Position numbers and translations under genes: made by a program. A DNA stretch of 64,000 nucleotides from Halopseudomonas sabulinigri (GTDB lineage Bacteria; Pseudomonadota; Gammaproteobacteria; Pseudomonadales; Pseudomonadaceae), in the NCBI RefSeq assembly GCF_900105255.1, contig NZ_LT629763.1, positions 3,311,001-3,375,000 of the forward strand, read 5' to 3'. A model generated the notes under the pieces. That model saw only the letters and a program-made list of their open reading frames with translations. It was not told the origin of the DNA and did not search any database. This document shows positions 50,946 through 59,317 of the stretch, piece by piece. The first letter of the stretch is position 1. Each line of letters starts with the position of its first letter.

Positions 50946-50988
50946 GTTGACAGTGTCAACCTTATGCTTAATGGTTGACACTGTCAAT
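50946..50988. promoter_or_regulatory. Double palindromic operator upstream of MarR-SIP
   Basis: GTTGACAGTGTCAAC at 50946-50960 is a perfect palindrome about one central base; TTGACACTGTCAA at 50975-50987 is a second one, and the centres are 28 bp apart. On the minus strand TTGACA of the distal copy serves as a -35-like box for the MarR gene. The pair fits binding of two MarR dimers and autoregulation. Confidence 0.75.
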
Positions 50989-51013
50989 CAGGTTGCCGCG
51001 CCAGAGGTTATCA

Positions 51014-51475
51014 TCAGGCGGGTTGATAGCCGCCTACCTCGGGTGCGAAGCCCACACCAAAGCGATTCCAGGCATTGATGGCGGCGATGGCCAAAGTCAG
51101 GTCGCTGAGTTCACGGTCGCTGAAGCAGGCGCGTACCTGCTCGAATAGCGCCTCGGTCACCCGATTATCCGTGAGTTGGGTCAAGGCCTCGGTCCAGCTC
51201 AGTGCTGCGCGCTCGCGAGCATCGAAGAAGGGTGTCTCGCGCCAGGCATTGAGCGCGTAAATGCGTTGTTCGGTCTCGCCGGCGGCGCGAGCGTCCTTGG
51301 TGTGCATGTCCAGGCAATAAGCGCAGTGGTTGAGCTGCGAGGCGCGGATTTTGACCAGTTCAAGCAGCCGCTTGGGCAGTTTGTCGTCGCCCACCGCTTC
51401 CTTGTTCAAATAGCCCTCCAAGCCCAGCATGGCGCGGGCGACGCCGGGTGCCGCGGTAAAATAGTCGACTCGCAT
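51014..51475 (-). CDS. Carboxymuconolactone decarboxylase family protein (AhpD-like)
   Basis: 153 residues. It carries the CxxC...H peroxidase-type motif NHCAYCLDMHTKDAR near residue 50, after VKIRASQL, and ends with LAIAAINAWNRFGVGF. Such proteins are alkylhydroperoxidase-like reductases or related thiol enzymes. Length is normal for the family. It is divergent from the AraC gene at 51548, which may regulate it. Confidence 0.92.
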   Translation of the reverse strand: MRVDYFTAAPGVARAMLGLEGYLNKEAVGDDKLPKRLLELVKIRASQLNHCAYCLDMHTKDARAAGETEQRIYALNAWRETPFFDARERAALSWTEALTQLTDNRVTEALFEQVRACFSDRELSDLTLAIAAINAWNRFGVGFAPEVGGYQPA

Positions 51476-51547
51476 GGTGTTGCTCCTTCAGGTGAATGAG
51501 AGCCCAAACTAGCCGCGCTGGCGCCGGCGGTATTGTAGATTTCCGAC

Positions 51548-52474
51548 ATGCGCCGCACGGCGCTTTGCTATGCTGCGGGCATGACTTCGACCCTGGCTCA
51601 GTTCCCGCAGCAGGCTGCCTGGCAACGCAATCTGGCGCCCTTTGGTTACCGGCAGATATTGCCGGCGCGGGCGCTGGCGCCCTATGTGCAGCATTACTGG
51701 GAACTGGCGCTGCCCGCCGCGCAGCAGTCGCCGCACAGCGAGCTGTTGCACCACGATGGCGGCAGCTCGCTGCTGTTTCAGTTGGCGGGGGAGCTGAATA
51801 TCAACGGAGTCCGCGCGCACCAGGGCGTGCTGTTCAGTCCGACCGCGGCGCACTCCGCGCAGCTCTCCCTGGCGGCGGGAGTGCAGGTGTTCGCTGTGCG
51901 CTTTCGTCCCGGTATGGGAGCCGCGTTCTGGCGCTGCGCGGCCAGTGAGTTTGCCGGTGAGGTGTTGGGGCTGGACGGCGCGCACTACCTGCGCTTTGAC
52001 TTGCCAGCCGTGACTGAACAGCTGCAGGCGGCGCCGGATCTGCCCAGTCGCGTCGCCTTGCTGGAAGCCGCGTTGTGCGGTGCCTTGGCCGGGAGCGCAG
52101 GTATCGCCAGCACGTTACCGCAAACGCTTGCCCTGTTACGCGCGTCGCGCGGCCAACAGCCACTCACTCAGATAGTGGCGCAGAGCGGGTTGGGGCAACG
52201 TCAGCTGGAGCGATTGTGCAATCGTTATCTGGGCCTCACGGCCAAGCAGTTCAGTCGCCTGCACCGGGTGGCCTACAGCCGCGAGTTACTCAAGCAAGTG
52301 CAGCCTGAACCGCTGGCTGATGTGGCCTATGGGGCGGGCTACAGCGATCAGGCGCACTTCAGTCACGACTTCAAGTCAGTCGTGGGGCTCACGCCCGGGC
52401 AGTATCTGCGCCGGGTGCGGGCGCGCTATCACGACGTTGAGCAGGCCGATGCCGCGACTGTTCATCGGCCTTGA
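51548..52474 (+). CDS. AraC-family transcriptional regulator
   Basis: About 300 residues. The N-terminal part (YRQILPARALAPYVQHYWEL, then FSPTAAHSAQLSLAAGVQVF) is a sensory domain of the DUF6597-like type, and the C-terminal part has two helix-turn-helices (QIVAQSGLGQRQLERLCNRY and LADVAYGAGYSDQAHFSHDF). The start could be ATG 51548 or ATG 51581; neither has a strong Shine-Dalgarno site. The 3' end overlaps thpR by 26 bp. Divergence from the AhpD-like gene suggests that it controls it. Confidence 0.9.
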   Translation: MRRTALCYAAGMTSTLAQFPQQAAWQRNLAPFGYRQILPARALAPYVQHYWELALPAAQQSPHSELLHHDGGSSLLFQLAGELNINGVRAHQGVLFSPTAAHSAQLSLAAGVQVFAVRFRPGMGAAFWRCAASEFAGEVLGLDGAHYLRFDLPAVTEQLQAAPDLPSRVALLEAALCGALAGSAGIASTLPQTLALLRASRGQQPLTQIVAQSGLGQRQLERLCNRYLGLTAKQFSRLHRVAYSRELLKQVQPEPLADVAYGAGYSDQAHFSHDFKSVVGLTPGQYLRRVRARYHDVEQADAATVHRP

Positions 52475-53036
52475 ATTGCCCGCCGCACAGGCCCAGGCAC
52501 TGGTCCCTCTGGCCGAGCCTGGCCCCGGCCTGCGCTGGCAAACCCCGGCGCAACTTCATCTGACGTTGCGCTTTCTCGGCGAGTTGAGCGCTGCGCAAAC
52601 CAACGGAGTGCAACAGGCATTGGCGGCCTTGCGCTGGGACGGCTTCCGATTGCAAATAAATGGGGTGGGTTATTTCGGCTCACCCACCCGGCCCAGCATT
52701 CTCTGGGCTGGCCTTGCCGATACCGCTGCGCTGCAAAGGTTACGCGACAGACTTGATGCCCGGCTGGCCACTGAGTTGGCGCCCGACCCGCAGCGCTTCG
52801 TGCCGCATGTCACACTGGCACGCTGCAGCAGCGGAGCCGGTAGCCCGGCCGAATTCCTGGCCCGCCACCGTCAGCTGCAGTTGCCCGCCTGGGCGGTCAC
52901 GGAGCTGTGTTTGTTCACCAGTGAGGCAAGCGATAACGGCTCGCGCTATCGAGTACTCGCTCGCTATCCATGCGTCTTGCCTTGGGGAGATACCGATTGT
53001 GCTACCGCTGATCAAACGCCTGGAGCCGGGCACTGA
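52449..53036 (+). CDS. thpR: RNA 2',3'-cyclic phosphodiesterase ThpR (LigT type)
   Basis: 195 residues of the 2H phosphoesterase family. Both catalytic HxT motifs are visible: HLTLRFLGEL near residue 36 and HVTLARCSSG near residue 120. The N-terminus PRLFIGLELPAAQAQAL is typical. The enzyme opens 2',3'-cyclic phosphate ends of RNA, and some members ligate tRNA halves. The upstream 43 codons of the open frame overlap the AraC gene and are not family sequence, so ATG 52449 is used. It overlaps the next gene by 38 bp. Confidence 0.93.
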   Translation: MPRLFIGLELPAAQAQALVPLAEPGPGLRWQTPAQLHLTLRFLGELSAAQTNGVQQALAALRWDGFRLQINGVGYFGSPTRPSILWAGLADTAALQRLRDRLDARLATELAPDPQRFVPHVTLARCSSGAGSPAEFLARHRQLQLPAWAVTELCLFTSEASDNGSRYRVLARYPCVLPWGDTDCATADQTPGAGH

Positions 53037-53376
53037 ATACTACTTTGAAGAAGGTTGTTTTATCACCGAGCTGTCCAACAGCGAGCAGGACCCGGCTGTC
53101 TCGGTGGCCCGTGCGCGGGTGCCGGTGGGGGGAACGACCCGCTGGCATGCGCTCGGAGGGGTGGTAGAGCGTTATCTGATCGAGGCCGGGCAGGGCGACG
53201 TGGAACTCGGGGAGCTGCTACCGCAAAAGGTATCGCCGGGCGACATGGTGTTGATCCCTGCCGGTTGTGCCCAGCGCATTCGCAACATCGGCTCGGAGCC
53301 GCTGGTGTTTTTGGCGATCTGCTCGCCGCGCTTCCAGCCGGACTGCTATCAGGACCTGGAGGCCGAGGCTGGCTGA
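52999..53376 (+). CDS. Small cupin-domain protein
   Basis: 125 residues. A beta-barrel pattern with RVPVGGTTRWHALGGVVERYL and SPGDMVLIPAGCAQRIRNIG gives the two cupin motifs with single His ligands, so metal binding is plausible but the usual HxH pair is reduced. GTG 52999 lies 9 bp after GGGGAG. It overlaps thpR by 38 bp at its start and the convergent pseudouridine synthase by 28 bp at its end. The reaction is not predictable. Confidence 0.8.
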   Translation: MLPLIKRLEPGTEYYFEEGCFITELSNSEQDPAVSVARARVPVGGTTRWHALGGVVERYLIEAGQGDVELGELLPQKVSPGDMVLIPAGCAQRIRNIGSEPLVFLAICSPRFQPDCYQDLEAEAG

Positions 53377-54065
53377 TCGACCGAGGCGATTTCGGCTGCG
53401 GTAAGGGCGCGATACTGGCCCGGTAGCAATGCCTGATCGAGCACTATGTCGCCCATACTCTCGCGGTGTAGCGCCGCCACTTGATTCCCCACGGCGTGAA
53501 ACATCCGCTTGATCTGGTGATAGCGCCCTTCATAGATGGTCAATCGGGCCTCGCAGGGGCCCAGTTGCTGCAGTTGAGCAGGTGAGGTGGTGAGCTGTTC
53601 GGTGGTCATGTAGATACCTACGGCAAAGCGCTCGGCGGTCTCGGCGCTGATCGGCCGCAGGGTGGTGACGTGGTAGGTCTTGGGTAGTTTGATGCCCGGC
53701 TCGGTCAGGCGCCGTGACCACAAGCCATCGTTGGTCAGGATCAGCAGGCCGGAGCTGCCGCGATCCAGTCGTCCGCCAATGTGCAGCTGCTCGCCCAGGG
53801 CCGCCGGCAGCAGCTCCATCACCGTGGGGTGCTGCGGGTCGCGGGTGGCGCTGAGATAGCCGACCGGCTTGTGCAGCATCAGAAAGTGCGCCTCGCGTGC
53901 CTGCAGCAACTGGCCGTCCAGGCTGATGGCCACAAACTGATCGACCTCATGCCGCGGATCGTGGGTGACCCGGCCGCCAACCTGCACGCGGCCGCTGGCA
54001 ATCAGCAGGCGCGCGGCCTGCCGACTGTGTGCGGTGCGGTTGCTGATGAAGCGATCGAGTTTCAT
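53349..54065 (-). CDS. rsuA: RsuA-family rRNA pseudouridine synthase
   Basis: 238 residues. An S4-like RNA-binding part (LDRFISNRTAHSRQAARLLI, SGRVQVGGRVTHDPRHEV) is followed by the RsuA/RluB/E/F catalytic domain with HIGGRLDRGSSGLLILTNDG; the nucleophile is Asp101. TIYEGRYHQIKRMFHAVGNQ is the C-terminal signature. Length and S4 domain fit the 16S rRNA pseudouridine(516) synthase RsuA. The 3' end overlaps the cupin gene by 28 bp. Confidence 0.9.
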   Translation of the reverse strand: MKLDRFISNRTAHSRQAARLLIASGRVQVGGRVTHDPRHEVDQFVAISLDGQLLQAREAHFLMLHKPVGYLSATRDPQHPTVMELLPAALGEQLHIGGRLDRGSSGLLILTNDGLWSRRLTEPGIKLPKTYHVTTLRPISAETAERFAVGIYMTTEQLTTSPAQLQQLGPCEARLTIYEGRYHQIKRMFHAVGNQVAALHRESMGDIVLDQALLPGQYRALTAAEIASVDQPASASRS

Positions 54066-54101
54066 GGCCGGCGATTATACCCGCGGTGCCTAGGCGGCGG
54101 G

Positions 54102-55004
54102 TCAGTCGTCGCCGCGCTGCCATTCCGGCGGGCGCCAGAGGTGCCGTAGGCGCTGACGCAGCGGACCTGGTTTGCGCATGTCCCGCGCCAGATCGCGGTA
54201 CTCGTGCAGCCAGTGCATCCACAGGCGATTGTTGTGCTGCGGCGGGCGGGTAATGCCGTATTCGATGGGCTGATCCGCCCGTTCGCAGGTGAAGGTGCCA
54301 AACAGCCGGTCGAAGACAATGAACACACCGCCGTAGTTGGTATCCACGTAATCCGCGTTGCGCGCATGATGCACACGGTGGTGATTGGGCGTGTTGAACA
54401 CGAACTCGATGGCCGGGTGCAAGCGGCCGACGAGAGTGGTGTGGATAAAAAACTGGTAGACCAGCGAGAGGGCGTAGCACACGCCGATCCATACCGGATT
54501 GAAACCGATCAGCGCCAGCGGGACGTAAAACAGCCAGCCGCCATTGAAGATGTTGGTCGCATTCTGCCGCATGGCGGTCGAGAAATTCATCCGCTCCGAG
54601 GAATGGTGAGTGACGTGTGCCGCCCATAGCCAGCGCACCCGGTGCGAAGAGCGGTGCATCCAGTAAAAGCAGAAGTCGGTCAGCAGCCAGAGCAGCGCCG
54701 CGGTGAACAGAGTCAGCGGAATATCCAGCAGCCGATGGTGATAGGCAAAGGCATACACCGGGAAGGCGATCAGCCCGGCAAACAGCAGCTCGGTGGTCTG
54801 ATAGCCGGCGCCCAGGGCGAAGTTGCGCAGCGCCTCGCGCCCCTCTACCAGGGCGGGATCGTGGCGGATCTTCAGGTATTCCCAGGCAAATACGCCGATA
54901 AACACCGGAGTAGCCAGCATGAACACCAATTGGCGCTCATCCAGGGCCAGCCAGCCCAGCCCGCTATCGGCCAGTACCTGTTGCAACATGTCAAACAAGC
55001 TCAT
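54102..55004 (-). CDS. Sterol desaturase/fatty acid hydroxylase family membrane protein
   Basis: About 300 residues with several hydrophobic helices (LTLFTAALLWLLTDFCFYWM, VPLALIGFNPVWIGVCYALS). The di-iron His motifs are all present: WMHRSSHRVRW, AAHVTHHSSERMN and NTPNHHRVHHARNADY. It should hydroxylate or desaturate a lipid at the membrane. The substrate (for example carotenoid, sterol-like or alkyl lipid) cannot be told. I use ATG 55004, with GAGG before it; the open frame begins at 55019. Confidence 0.93.
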   Translation of the reverse strand: MSLFDMLQQVLADSGLGWLALDERQLVFMLATPVFIGVFAWEYLKIRHDPALVEGREALRNFALGAGYQTTELLFAGLIAFPVYAFAYHHRLLDIPLTLFTAALLWLLTDFCFYWMHRSSHRVRWLWAAHVTHHSSERMNFSTAMRQNATNIFNGGWLFYVPLALIGFNPVWIGVCYALSLVYQFFIHTTLVGRLHPAIEFVFNTPNHHRVHHARNADYVDTNYGGVFIVFDRLFGTFTCERADQPIEYGITRPPQHNNRLWMHWLHEYRDLARDMRKPGPLRQRLRHLWRPPEWQRGDD

Positions 55005-55121
55005 CGCGGCGCCTCGCAAGCATCGATGTATTTTTATGCACTCAGCATGCGCTGCTGAAAACCAGCTATATTGACTTGATACGCCGTAGTTTTGACTTTA
55101 AGTGCCAATAAGGGAGGTGCA

Positions 55122-56120
55122 ATGGCGACGCCGCTGCGGGTAACCGGCGCCTGGGTACAACTGCTGACCGATTGGCTCGACAGCCAACAGCTGCCAGCCC
55201 CCGGGCTGCGGCTGTTGCTCGACAGCCGTGCGCCTGCCGATCTGGTGCCCATGCCGCTGTGGCAATCCATGCTGGAACAAGCGGTAGCCTTGGCGCCATC
55301 GCGGTCGCTGGCCGCGCTGCAGGTCGGCGCGCAGATACAGCCGCGGCATGTCGGTGTGCTGGGTTATCTGCTGTTGGCGTGCCACGATCTGGCGCAGGGC
55401 ATGGCCGCGTACCAGCGCTATGAGCGCTTGTTTTATGGTGAAGACCTGGTGCAGGTCGGCCTGAACGCAGATGAGGTGAGTCTGTGCTGGCCCGCCGAGG
55501 CGTCGACTGGTGAACTGGCAGATACCGTTGCCATTGCGGCGTTGCTGAGTCTGTTGCAGCGGCTGCTGGCGGCGTCATTGCGGCCTTGTCGGGTGAGTTT
55601 CGCCTTTGCCGCGCCGGCTGAGGCGCACGCCTATGAGGCGTTCTTCGGCTGTCCGGTCAGGTTTTCTGCCGGCACTACGCAAGTGGATTTCCCGATTGAG
55701 GTATTGGCGCTGCGTTTACCGCGCAGCGATCCCGGCGTCCAGCAGATGCTGGACCGCCAGGCGCAGGCGCTGCTGTTGGCGCTACCAGCCTCGGATGCCT
55801 TCGCCCGCGCCTTGCAGCAATGCATGCTGCGGCTGCTGCCGGAGGGAACGCTGAGCCTGAACCGGGTGGCCGCGGAGCTGCACCTGTCAGTGCGCAGCCT
55901 GCAACGCCGGCTGGAGGCGCGCGGGGACACCTGGAGCGGCCTGGTGGATGGCTTGCGCCAGCAATTGGCGCAGCAGTACCTGGCCGATCCGGCGCTGCTG
56001 CTCAGCGACATCGCGCTGCTACTGGGATTCTCCGAGCAAAGCGCATTCAATCGTGCCTTCCGGCGCTGGAACGGCGATACGCCAGCGCGTGCGCGTCGGC
56101 GTCTGTTGCTGCACAGCTGA
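55122..56120 (+). CDS. AraC-family transcriptional regulator (Arabinose_bd type)
   Basis: 332 residues. A large N-terminal ligand-binding domain (VQLLTDWLDSQQLPAPGL, GVLGYLLLACHDLAQGM, YQRYERLFYGE) belongs to the group found with OruR/ArgR-like pseudomonad regulators. Two C-terminal HTH motifs follow (LNRVAAELHLSVRSLQRRLE and LSDIALLLGFSEQSAFNRAF). GGGAGG lies 5 bp before ATG 55122. It is divergent from the desaturase gene, which it may regulate. Confidence 0.92.
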   Translation: MATPLRVTGAWVQLLTDWLDSQQLPAPGLRLLLDSRAPADLVPMPLWQSMLEQAVALAPSRSLAALQVGAQIQPRHVGVLGYLLLACHDLAQGMAAYQRYERLFYGEDLVQVGLNADEVSLCWPAEASTGELADTVAIAALLSLLQRLLAASLRPCRVSFAFAAPAEAHAYEAFFGCPVRFSAGTTQVDFPIEVLALRLPRSDPGVQQMLDRQAQALLLALPASDAFARALQQCMLRLLPEGTLSLNRVAAELHLSVRSLQRRLEARGDTWSGLVDGLRQQLAQQYLADPALLLSDIALLLGFSEQSAFNRAFRRWNGDTPARARRRLLLHS

Positions 56121-56159
56121 TTCGGTTTACAGTGTCGGCATAACCAACAAGGAATCACC

Positions 56160-56516
56160 ATGTACAGTCTCGCGTCGTTCGTCACCCTGCTGGTCGCTTT
56201 GCTGCATGCCTACTTTCTGCTGCTGGAAATGTTCTTCTGGGACAAGCCGCTGGGGCTCAAGGCGTTCGGGCAAACGCCCGAGAGCGCCGCCGCGACCAAG
56301 GTCATGGCGATCAATCAGGGGCTGTACAACGGCTTTCTTGCCGCCGGCCTGATCTGGGGCGTGGCGTTGGGTCCGGCTGGTGATGGTATCAAGCTGTTCT
56401 GTCTGGGTTGCGTGCTGCTTGCCGGGATCGTCGGTGCGCTTACCGCCAGCCGTAAGATTCTCTACGTGCAGGCCGCGCCCGCCGCGCTGGCCTTGTTGCT
56501 GTTATGTCTGGCTTGA
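56160..56516 (+). CDS. DUF1304 family membrane protein
   Basis: 118 residues, mostly hydrophobic, with four predicted helices. LASFVTLLVALLHAYFLLLE and AINQGLYNGFLAAGLIWGVA are the conserved blocks, the latter containing the NQGLYN motif of the family. Function is unknown. A start and ribosome-binding site (AAGGAATC) are clear. Confidence 0.85.
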   Translation: MYSLASFVTLLVALLHAYFLLLEMFFWDKPLGLKAFGQTPESAAATKVMAINQGLYNGFLAAGLIWGVALGPAGDGIKLFCLGCVLLAGIVGALTASRKILYVQAAPAALALLLLCLA

Positions 56517-56578
56517 ACCTGGTGCGCCAGTCTGCACTAGACTGGACGCAGGATAGGCCGCCGCGACGTCGCGCTTGA

Positions 56579-58141
56579 ATGCAAACATACCTTCGCCCCC
56601 TGTTGCGCACGCTACTGCTGATACTGCTGTTGGGCGCGCTGCTGATCGAACTGCTGCTCTGGCAGATCGGCGTCTCTGCGCGCAGCCAAAGCTCGCAGGA
56701 GCTGCTGCTGCGCGGCGCAGAGGTGCGCAGCGCACTGGAAACCCGCCTGCGCGACGGCATTTATCTGAGCCGCGGTCTGGTGTCCTTTCTGCAAAGTCAG
56801 CGTGGCTTGCAAGAGCCTGAGAAGGTTGAAGCCTGGCTGGCCAGCATGAACCAGGAAGTCGACTACCTGATCAATATCGGCATAGCGCCGGACAACCGCA
56901 TCGCCTTGATTTTCCCGCGCGAGGGCAACGAGGCGGCGCTGGGACTGTATTACCCCGATGTACCTAAACAGTGGGCCACGGTGCAGCAGATCATGCGTAG
57001 CCAGCAACCGGCGCTGGCTGGGCCGCTGCCACTGGTACAGGGCGGCATGGGCCTGATTTATCGTACGCCGGTTTATATGGACGGCGCGTACTGGGGGCTG
57101 GTCAGTACGGTAATGGATGCGCCTGCGCTACTGGGCATGGTGGATAGCGAGCCGCGCTGGCAAGATCTTAATCTGCAGCTGCAGCGCCTTGAGGGTGAGC
57201 AGTACACCCGCTTCTGGGGCGCTGACCTGCAACCAGGGCGTATGCAGCAGGCCATGCTCATTCCGCTGCCCGGGGTGACCTGGCGGTTGGTGCTGCAGCA
57301 GCGCGGTGAAGACGCGCAGTTGCTGCTCTACCGTCTGGGCCTATATGCGGCGTTATTGGTGCTGTTGTTGGCGGTTGGCTATCTGCGCGCCAGCAAGCTG
57401 CGCCAGCAGCGCGAGCATGAGGCGCTGCGCGCCGAGACCGAGCGGATAAAGAACGAATTCATCTCTACGATCAATCACGAGCTGCGCACGCCGCTGACCA
57501 GTATTCTCGGCACGCTGGGGCTGTTGCAAGGTGGCGCGGTTGGCACCTTGCCGACAGAGGCCCAGCGCATGGTGGCGCTGGCCAGGCGCAACGCCGACCA
57601 TCTGCTCAAGCTGATCAGCGATCTGCTGGATATCGACAAGATTATCGCCGGCCGGCTGCAGTTGGAGCTGCAGGACATGCCGTTGGACGAACTGCTGCGT
57701 AGCGCGCTGCAGGAACTGGATGGCATGCTGGCTCAGCGCGAACTGCGTCTGGAGTACCACAACCCGTTCGAGCAAGCCCGGGTGCGGGTAGACGCCACCC
57801 GCTTCAAACAGGTGCTGGACAACCTGCTATCCAATGCCATCAAGTTTTCCCCCGCAGGCGGGCTGGTTATTGTGCAGGTGAGCCGGGTGAAAGCGGGCAC
57901 GCACTGGCGCATCGAAGTGAGCGATCAGGGAGAAGGTATCCCCCCGGCCTTTCAGCACAAGGTGTTTGAGCGTTTCGCCCAGGCCGACAGTTCCTCGCAA
58001 CGTAAAACCGGTGGCACCGGCCTGGGTCTGCCGATCACGCGCGGGCTGGTAGAGCAGATGGGCGGTGAGGTGGGCTTTACTACCTCGGCGGCCGGCACCT
58101 GTTTTTACTTGCTGTTTCCGGCGGCAGGCGCTGAACTCTAA
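56579..58141 (+). CDS. Membrane histidine kinase with extracytoplasmic CHASE-like sensor
   Basis: 520 residues. One membrane helix at about 13-32, an extracytoplasmic CHASE-like domain (LIYRTPVYMDGAYWGLVSTV) to about 245, and a second helix (LYAALLVLLLAVGYL). HisKA follows with the phosphoacceptor His300 in INHELRTPLTSILGTLG, then HATPase_c with N box NLLSNAIKFSP, G1 DQGEGIPP and G2 TGGTGLGLPITRGLVEQMGG. There is no receiver domain and no response regulator beside it, so it is an orphan kinase. CHASE domains bind adenine- or peptide-like ligands in some bacteria; the signal is unknown. Confidence 0.88.
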   Translation: MQTYLRPLLRTLLLILLLGALLIELLLWQIGVSARSQSSQELLLRGAEVRSALETRLRDGIYLSRGLVSFLQSQRGLQEPEKVEAWLASMNQEVDYLINIGIAPDNRIALIFPREGNEAALGLYYPDVPKQWATVQQIMRSQQPALAGPLPLVQGGMGLIYRTPVYMDGAYWGLVSTVMDAPALLGMVDSEPRWQDLNLQLQRLEGEQYTRFWGADLQPGRMQQAMLIPLPGVTWRLVLQQRGEDAQLLLYRLGLYAALLVLLLAVGYLRASKLRQQREHEALRAETERIKNEFISTINHELRTPLTSILGTLGLLQGGAVGTLPTEAQRMVALARRNADHLLKLISDLLDIDKIIAGRLQLELQDMPLDELLRSALQELDGMLAQRELRLEYHNPFEQARVRVDATRFKQVLDNLLSNAIKFSPAGGLVIVQVSRVKAGTHWRIEVSDQGEGIPPAFQHKVFERFAQADSSSQRKTGGTGLGLPITRGLVEQMGGEVGFTTSAAGTCFYLLFPAAGAEL

Positions 58142-58170
58142 GCCATGGCACGCCTACACAAGGAGCGTAT

Positions 58171-58536
58171 ATGAGTAAGCTGACTGCATCTGAAATCAAG
58201 GCCTTTATCCCCTCGCGAGACTATGCCACCAGCAAGGCCTTCTATCGTGACATGGGCTTCACCCTGGCCTCCGACATGGGCGATGTGGCCTATTTTCATT
58301 TGGGCGATTGCAGCTTCTTGCTGCAAGACTTCTATCAGGCGGCGCTGGCCGACAACTTCATGATGCACCTGCTGGTGGAGGATGCCGCTGCCTGGCATGC
58401 GGCGCTGAGCAAGGCCGATCTGTTGGGCAAATACGGGGTGCGCCTGAGCGCGCTGGAAGAGCAGCCCTGGGGGATGCTCGACTTCACCATCACCGACCCC
58501 TCCGGCGTGCTCTGGCGCATCGGCCAGAATACCTGA
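58171..58536 (+). CDS. VOC family (glyoxalase/bleomycin-resistance-like) protein
   Basis: 121 residues with the two beta-alpha-beta repeats of the family: IPSRDYATSKAFYRDMGFTL and EEQPWGMLDFTITDPSGVLW. Single-domain VOC proteins act as dimers. A divalent-metal ligand set could not be read with certainty. It starts 29 bp after the kinase gene and is followed 11 bp later by the first YjbR gene. Confidence 0.88.
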   Translation: MSKLTASEIKAFIPSRDYATSKAFYRDMGFTLASDMGDVAYFHLGDCSFLLQDFYQAALADNFMMHLLVEDAAAWHAALSKADLLGKYGVRLSALEEQPWGMLDFTITDPSGVLWRIGQNT

Positions 58537-58547
58537 GCGGCTTGAAG

Positions 58548-58943
58548 ATGGACTTGCGATCTTATCTGCTCAGCAAACCCGAAGCCGAAGAAGACTTCCC
58601 CTTTGGCCCTGAGCCGGCGGTTTTCAAGGTACAGGGCAAGCTGTTTGCGCTGGTTATGCAGCGTGAGGGCGCACTGTGCGTCAATCTCAAGTGTGATCCG
58701 CAGCAGGCGATCGGCTTGCGGGACCTGTTTCCCGCCGTAACGCCCGGCTACCACATGAACAAGCGTCACTGGAACACAGTTCGGAATGACGGCTCGATTC
58801 CGGTGGGCGAGCTGCAGCGCATGATTGATCATTCCTACGCGCTGGTGGTCAAGGGGCTGAGCAGGCCGCAGCGGTTGGGGCTGGAGGCACGGCATGGCAA
58901 GGCTTTGATATATGCCGGGCAGGGCGGCGAACATGACGGTTGA
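58548..58943 (+). CDS. MmcQ/YjbR family protein 1
   Basis: 131 residues. The N-terminus RSYLLSKPEAEEDFPFGPEP, FKVQGKLFALVMQREGAL and VNLKCDPQQAIGLRDLFPAV are the MmcQ/YjbR core, and PGYHMNKRHWNTVRNDGSIP the conserved His/Trp loop. The fold is a DNA-binding-like CyaY-type one; its job is not known. It overlaps the next paralogue by 11 bp. Confidence 0.9.
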   Translation: MDLRSYLLSKPEAEEDFPFGPEPAVFKVQGKLFALVMQREGALCVNLKCDPQQAIGLRDLFPAVTPGYHMNKRHWNTVRNDGSIPVGELQRMIDHSYALVVKGLSRPQRLGLEARHGKALIYAGQGGEHDG

Positions 58944-59292
58944 CGAGGTCAAGGCCTACTGCGCCGCGCTGCCCGGGGCCAGCAGCGAGTTGCATGACAC
59001 GCCGACCAATGTGCTGGTGTACCGGCTGGCGGAAAAACGCTTTGCCTACTTCAAGACCAGCCAACCGCAGCAGTGGCGTTTCAGCGTCAGGGTGATGCCC
59101 GAGCGCTATCTTGAACTGACCGACCAGCCCGGCATTCAGCCTGCGCGCTATCTGCAGCGGTTCCACTGGGTCACCCTGGTCAGTGTAGAGCAGATGCCCG
59201 CTGAGCAGTTGCGGGCGCTGATCGACTGGTCTTACCAGAAAGCCCTGCAGGCGTTGCCCCAAGGCCAGCGTGAAGCGCTGCTGCGTGGCTGA
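58933..59292 (+). CDS. MmcQ/YjbR family protein 2
   Basis: 119 residues, related to the gene just upstream but diverged: TVDEVKAYCAALPGASSELH, then RLAEKRFAYFKTSQPQQWRF and LQRFHWVTLVSVEQMPAEQ. The usual core Lys/Asp residues are partly changed. The start, ATG 58933, lies inside the previous gene (11-bp overlap), so it is translated by coupling. The tandem pair is a local duplication of an unknown-function family. Confidence 0.85.
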   Translation: MTVDEVKAYCAALPGASSELHDTPTNVLVYRLAEKRFAYFKTSQPQQWRFSVRVMPERYLELTDQPGIQPARYLQRFHWVTLVSVEQMPAEQLRALIDWSYQKALQALPQGQREALLRG

Positions 59293-59317
59293 AGCACAAA
59301 ACCGGGAAGGAGTAGCG

